Source of the DNA: Alviniconcha marisindica
Lineage: Eukaryota; Mollusca; Gastropoda; Provannidae
Direction of reading: 5' to 3'
DNA: 64,000 nucleotides
Assembly (NCBI GenBank): GCA_018857735.1
Contig: JABMCL010001987.1
Location: 737,501 to 801,500 of the forward strand
The number at the start of each line of letters is the position of its first letter. Position 1 is the first letter of the stretch. A program made the position numbers and the translations under genes. This document shows positions 61,601 to 64,000 of this stretch, piece after piece. Under the pieces are notes generated by a model. That model worked only from the letters and a program-made list of their open reading frames with translations. It was not told the DNA's origin and ran no database searches.

Positions 61601-63318
61601 CTGATTGTCTGGTGGTTGTTTTCGTACACTTGGTCCTTCAGATAACCCCAAATGTAAAAATGGGGGGGGGGGGGGGGGGGGGGGGGTTAAATCGGGTGAG
61701 TGTGGTGCCCATTCAATGTCACACCTCCTACTGATGAGTCAATCCTCAAGTTGCTGCCTTAGTCACAACAGGGTGTTGTTGGAAGTGTGAGGGGCGGCCC
61801 TACCTTGCTGAAACCATTGTTCATCTCTACTGATGGTCCTGCATTGGCCCAGTGCTGCCCAAAACTTCCTCAGCACTACTGTTGTCACTGACAAACCCAC
61901 ATGCCACTTGCAAGCATGCCTGCAATACCAAGGGGGTCATTTGGAACACGTTTTGGAGGGAACATAGTCAGACTATCTGACCTACAAACTTGAAACTTTG
62001 TGGAATGACATAGCTGTCAACCCCTTTTGGGAGTAAAACCTTAGTCCAGTGTTTGTGAACCTGTATTTCCCTTATGCAGGCCGGGGTCTTTTGTTTTTTT
62101 GCTGGTGGCAGTGGCATTTTGAATTCCAACCAGCATGCGTGGCAGCGGAAGGAAGAAGCAATGTTGTGCTAAATACGCATGCACAACTTTAAATCTCATT
62201 TCCGATGAGATTTCTTAGCCCATTGCACTAGGCCAGTCAGTGTGCATTTGGCGATGGCATGTGTCGGCTGCTCATTCAGCAGTTTTTTAATCTTTTTGCT
62301 GAGTTTAAAACAACAAAATCTCATGAAAATTGTATTTTCCAATATGGCCATATCCCCCCAAAAATAATGAAAAAAATGTATTTTATACTGGTAAACTGTA
62401 TGGGTTGACAGGTATGGAATGATCATGCACAAACTGAAGTTGATGTGCACTGAATATGAAGTAATTCACTAAAAACATGTAGAAGACAGCATTTTTGTGG
62501 GTGGAATTATTTTGTGTCACCCTCTATCATTGTAATGTTTTTGCTACAAATGTATCAAACTATTCAAAGAGCCATTAACAAAAACAATGAACAATGCTTT
62601 ATTAACTAATTAAGCTTATTACCCCTAGTAAAAGTAGTAGTCTCTCTCTCTAATATTATGTTTCTACATTTTTTCTCTCACTAATTTTACCATAAATTAA
62701 ATTTCTTATCGCAATATAATAGACATATAACTTATCAGCTAACAGCAATCATAATCCAATGCACACTGAGAGATATTACTTCAAATTTTGTATTAATAAA
62801 ATATATTTTTTTTAAAACTGAACAAAGTCGAAGACTGAAGACCGGATACTCTGATACTGTCATAGTGATACCATTACCAGTAATAAAGTATGAAACTGTC
62901 GCACATGTTCAGATAAATAAATGAGACATAGGCACACCTTACATCTTATGACCCAAATTTGTATAATTATGTTTGTTAACAACAATTTCTGAGATCTATG
63001 TGCAAACAAGTACATGTATAATAATGAAAATCAACACTTTTATAACTAAAGCCATAAAGGTGTGAGTGGTACTGGTAGCGGCAGTATACTAATAATTTTT
63101 ACTACAAAAGTACAATAGTTTACTAGTGAAATGCTAGTACTGCAGTAGTAGTAGTAGTAGTAGCACTGAAATATCACATGCTCTAGAGACAAGTACTACT
63201 ACTACTACATGACAGTAACACTAACACTAGAAGTAACAGTACTAACACTGGTAGTTACTATGAGTGACTGAGTGTTAATTATTCACACAAATGGACTAAC
63301 CTCCTTCCCTGTCAGGGT
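58551..63318 (-). CDS. NEDD8: NEDD8 ubiquitin-like modifier, four exons seen, first exon missing
   Basis: Exons (minus): 63318-63301 (TLTGKE), 60948-60919 (IEIDIEPTDK), 60436-60354 ([27 protein letters not shown]), 58638-58551 (NDEKTAQDYKVMGGSVLHLV, LALRGGLS, stop). They cover residues 7-78 of the 76-residue mature protein plus tail. Ala at position 72 in LALRGG separates NEDD8 from ubiquitin, which has Arg there. After the mature C-terminus Gly-Gly only Leu-Ser remains to be trimmed; the human tail is GGLRQ. Ile44, Lys48 and the GG end are present. NEDD8 is attached to cullins to activate cullin-RING ubiquitin ligases. The MLIKVK exon was not found up to base 64000 and is expected to the right. 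Introns contain two decayed transposons. Confidence 0.93.
58735..58858 (+). repeat. (TG)n followed by a dispersed repeat tail
   Basis: GCATGCACTGAATCTTTAAA, ACCTGTACATTTAAAGAATG, GCACTTAGGGCC; the same order follows the TG tract at 33480-33545. Confidence 0.75.
58874..59660 (+). mobile_element. P-element-like transposon relic with THAP domain, in a NEDD8 intron
   Basis: The left end TTAAAGTAAAAGTCCAAGG is nearly identical to 64-165; the right end AACCTTGGACTTGTCCTTTAA is its complement with one change. No matching target duplication is visible. It encodes a broken THAP domain (next entry) and ends without any transposase catalytic core, so it is non-autonomous. Confidence 0.8.
59116..59395 (+). 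pseudogene. Broken THAP zinc-finger domain of a P-element-type transposase
   Basis: Reads MPAYCVAANYNNSQTTPGIT, MHELPPIDPQ, then a stop and a frame shift, then KWIKFIQFKRADVLAAPHHA, HLCSEHFGE, a stop, then DFANSMEYRMGFADT. THAP domains have the pattern C-x2-4-C-x35-50-C-x2-H; the second Cys is Tyr here (CVAANY), while LCSEH keeps C-x2-H. Two in-frame stops and one shift make it non-functional. Confidence 0.82.
59806..59853 (-). repeat. Dispersed core repeat, minus orientation
   Basis: GCCCTGATATAACCGCAATG, GTTGACTGGGCATAAAACAC, CAAGTTAC, complement of the core seen at 38633. Confidence 0.85.
60090..60265 (+). repeat. Fragment of a tRNA-like SINE
   Basis: CACAGGTTCGATCCTCCGCC contains a B-box-like sequence, and CAGTCATTCTGCCAAAAGTG-CAGGTGGCAGGTTGTAGCTA is the complement of the family 1 SINE body (ACCTGCCACCTGCACTTTTG at 15105). 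Confidence 0.65.
60354..60436 (-). CDS. NEDD8: NEDD8 exon (residues 23-50)
   Basis: 83 nt, phase 2 at the donor AT|GTAGGT; includes [19 protein letters not shown]. Phe45 replaces the Tyr of human NEDD8, as in ubiquitin. Confidence 0.94.
60919..60948 (-). CDS. NEDD8: NEDD8 30-nt exon (residues 13-22)
   Basis: Encodes IEIDIEPTDK between TTTTACTTCCAG and GTAATT; phase 0 both sides. Confidence 0.92.
61287..62524 (-). mobile_element. Decayed mariner-type transposon with long inverted arms
   Basis: The left end CAGGATGGCCCCCAAAAAAT and the complement of the right end GAGGGTGACACAAAATAATT are both followed by TCCACCCA; TA flanks both sides (61285-61286, 62525-62526). The inverted arms extend about 200 bp. 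On the minus strand, DEQWFQQGRAAPH (about 61828-61790) and CDIEWAPHSPDL (about 61724-61689) match the WFQQDGAPPH and IEWPPRSPDL motifs of Tc1/mariner transposases, with stops between. A poly-G run of about 25 lies at 61662-61686. Confidence 0.85.
62011..62414. mobile_element. Element nested inside the mariner relic
   Basis: TAGCTGTCAACCCC at 62011 is mirrored by GGGTTGACAGGTA at 62402-62414. It interrupts the right arm of the mariner relic exactly between GTGGAATGACA and TGGAATGATCATGC, which are contiguous in the left arm. TA flanks are likely. Confidence 0.75.
62527..63300. other. NEDD8 intron, AT-rich
   Basis: No other gene. An inverted pair of trinucleotide runs, (AGT)n at about 63146-63162 and (TAC)n at about 63193-63208, could form a small hairpin. 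Confidence 0.6.
63301..63318 (-). CDS. NEDD8: NEDD8 18-nt microexon (residues 7-12)
   Basis: ACCCTGACAGGGAAGGAG between the acceptor TCTGTTTCAG and the donor GTTAGT; phase 0 both sides. Confidence 0.85.
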
Positions 63319-64000
63319 CTGAAACAGACAAAACCAAAATGAAGTGTATTCATATATAATATATTATAATATATAAATAACAGCCAGAACACTATTTGTC
63401 CATTGTCTCCTTCTCTGTATGCAAGACCAGTCAAATTAGTTCCAGTTCAGTACATGTCACATGACCAGTCTAGAGTCAAGAGTCTTGAACTTGAAGATAT
63501 CTGACTATTTTTTTGTTCTTTACCCAGTGCATTTTTCCATGTTGCAGTGCATATATATATATGAGCATGTGCCAAAAGGTGCTGCTTAGAAGGTGGACAT
63601 TAGGGTGAAAAATAAAAGCAGAAAAGTCATTTAGCAAGTAACACCATTTAAAAGATAAGTCTTTTTTATATACATTTCAGGTCTTAAAAAGATAACTTGA
63701 TGAAGCAAGTCTGAGAAAAAGACATTTAAAGACGGACACCTGAATCTGTCGAATGCAACACAGGACACAATGTTTGTTTTGATTTAATCCTTGAATTTAA
63801 TGATTGCTATCAATCTGTGGGGAAAATAAACATCCATCGTTTATAACAAGACAGTAAAACTTAAATTGACTCAATTCACTTTTTATTTCATATTCAAAAT
63901 CATAACAATGATGTCCTGTGTTACATCCGACAGACTGCCACTTTAATTTTTTTAATAAAATGAAAATGAAACACAACACTGAATCAAAAATAGGATGTGT
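63319..64000. other. NEDD8 intron up to the window edge
   Basis: I searched for the first coding exon (MLIKVK followed by a donor) on the minus strand and did not find it. AT-rich, no gene seen. Confidence 0.5.

Noticed and set aside
61362..61604. 69-80-codon + strand ORFs
   Set aside because: Antisense to the mariner relic's inverted arm and transposase fragment.
63520..64000. First NEDD8 exon (MLIKVK)
   Set aside because: No minus-strand ATG followed by the right codons and a donor was found, so it is left as outside the window.

Overview
The window is animal nuclear DNA. It has GT-AG introns, genes spread over tens of kilobases, AT-rich intergenic sequence, very many (CA)n/(TG)n and poly-C/poly-G tracts, and a dense load of short repeats, fold-back elements and decayed transposons. 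The repeat style (tRNA-derived SINEs, a recurring core reading TTTACGCCCAGTCAACCAG, long minisatellites) suggests a marine mollusc, probably a gastropod. That assignment is inference; no species marker is present.

Four genes are well supported. (1) A + strand C2H2 zinc-finger gene at 8708-12982 has one large coding exon, 18 fingers and 1424 residues. (2) A minus-strand orthologue of CCDC102A (coiled-coil protein) has seven coding exons from 47195 down to 31642; all phases join into 572 residues. (3) A + strand APRT gene (adenine phosphoribosyltransferase, purine salvage) has four exons at 48413-53996 and 176 residues. (4) A minus-strand NEDD8 gene (ubiquitin-like modifier) has exons at 63301-63318, 60919-60948, 60354-60436 and 58551-58638. 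Its first exon, for the six N-terminal residues, was not found and probably lies beyond the right edge. CCDC102A and APRT are divergent and share the region around 48.0-48.4 kb.

Weaker gene models: a two-exon minus-strand gene with an AT-hook-like motif (7352 to 5609), divergent from the zinc-finger gene; a set of small phase-0 exons inside CCDC102A intron 2 (44937, 44371, 43666, 40759), either a nested small gene or alternative 5' exons; a 55-codon spliced ORF at 48383-48001; and a crotonase-like exon fragment at 3891-3959.

Layout: 1-2.2 kb, P-element-like inverted-repeat transposon; 2.2-7.1 kb, repeats plus the AT-hook gene; 7.1-13.3 kb, zinc-finger gene and a 32-bp minisatellite that overlaps its 3' coding end; 13.3-31.6 kb, no intact gene, SINEs, MITEs, 77-, 38-, 64- and 92-bp tandem arrays, a decayed repeat-borne protein gene and a 420-bp element carrying 18 copies of a CpG-centred palindrome; 31.6-48.4 kb, CCDC102A with inserted elements in its introns; 48.4-54 kb, APRT; 54-58.5 kb, tandem repeats and a mariner relic; 58.5-64 kb, NEDD8 whose introns hold a THAP-domain transposon relic and a mariner-like relic with another element nested in it. 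The four main genes have unrelated roles and show no shared pathway.
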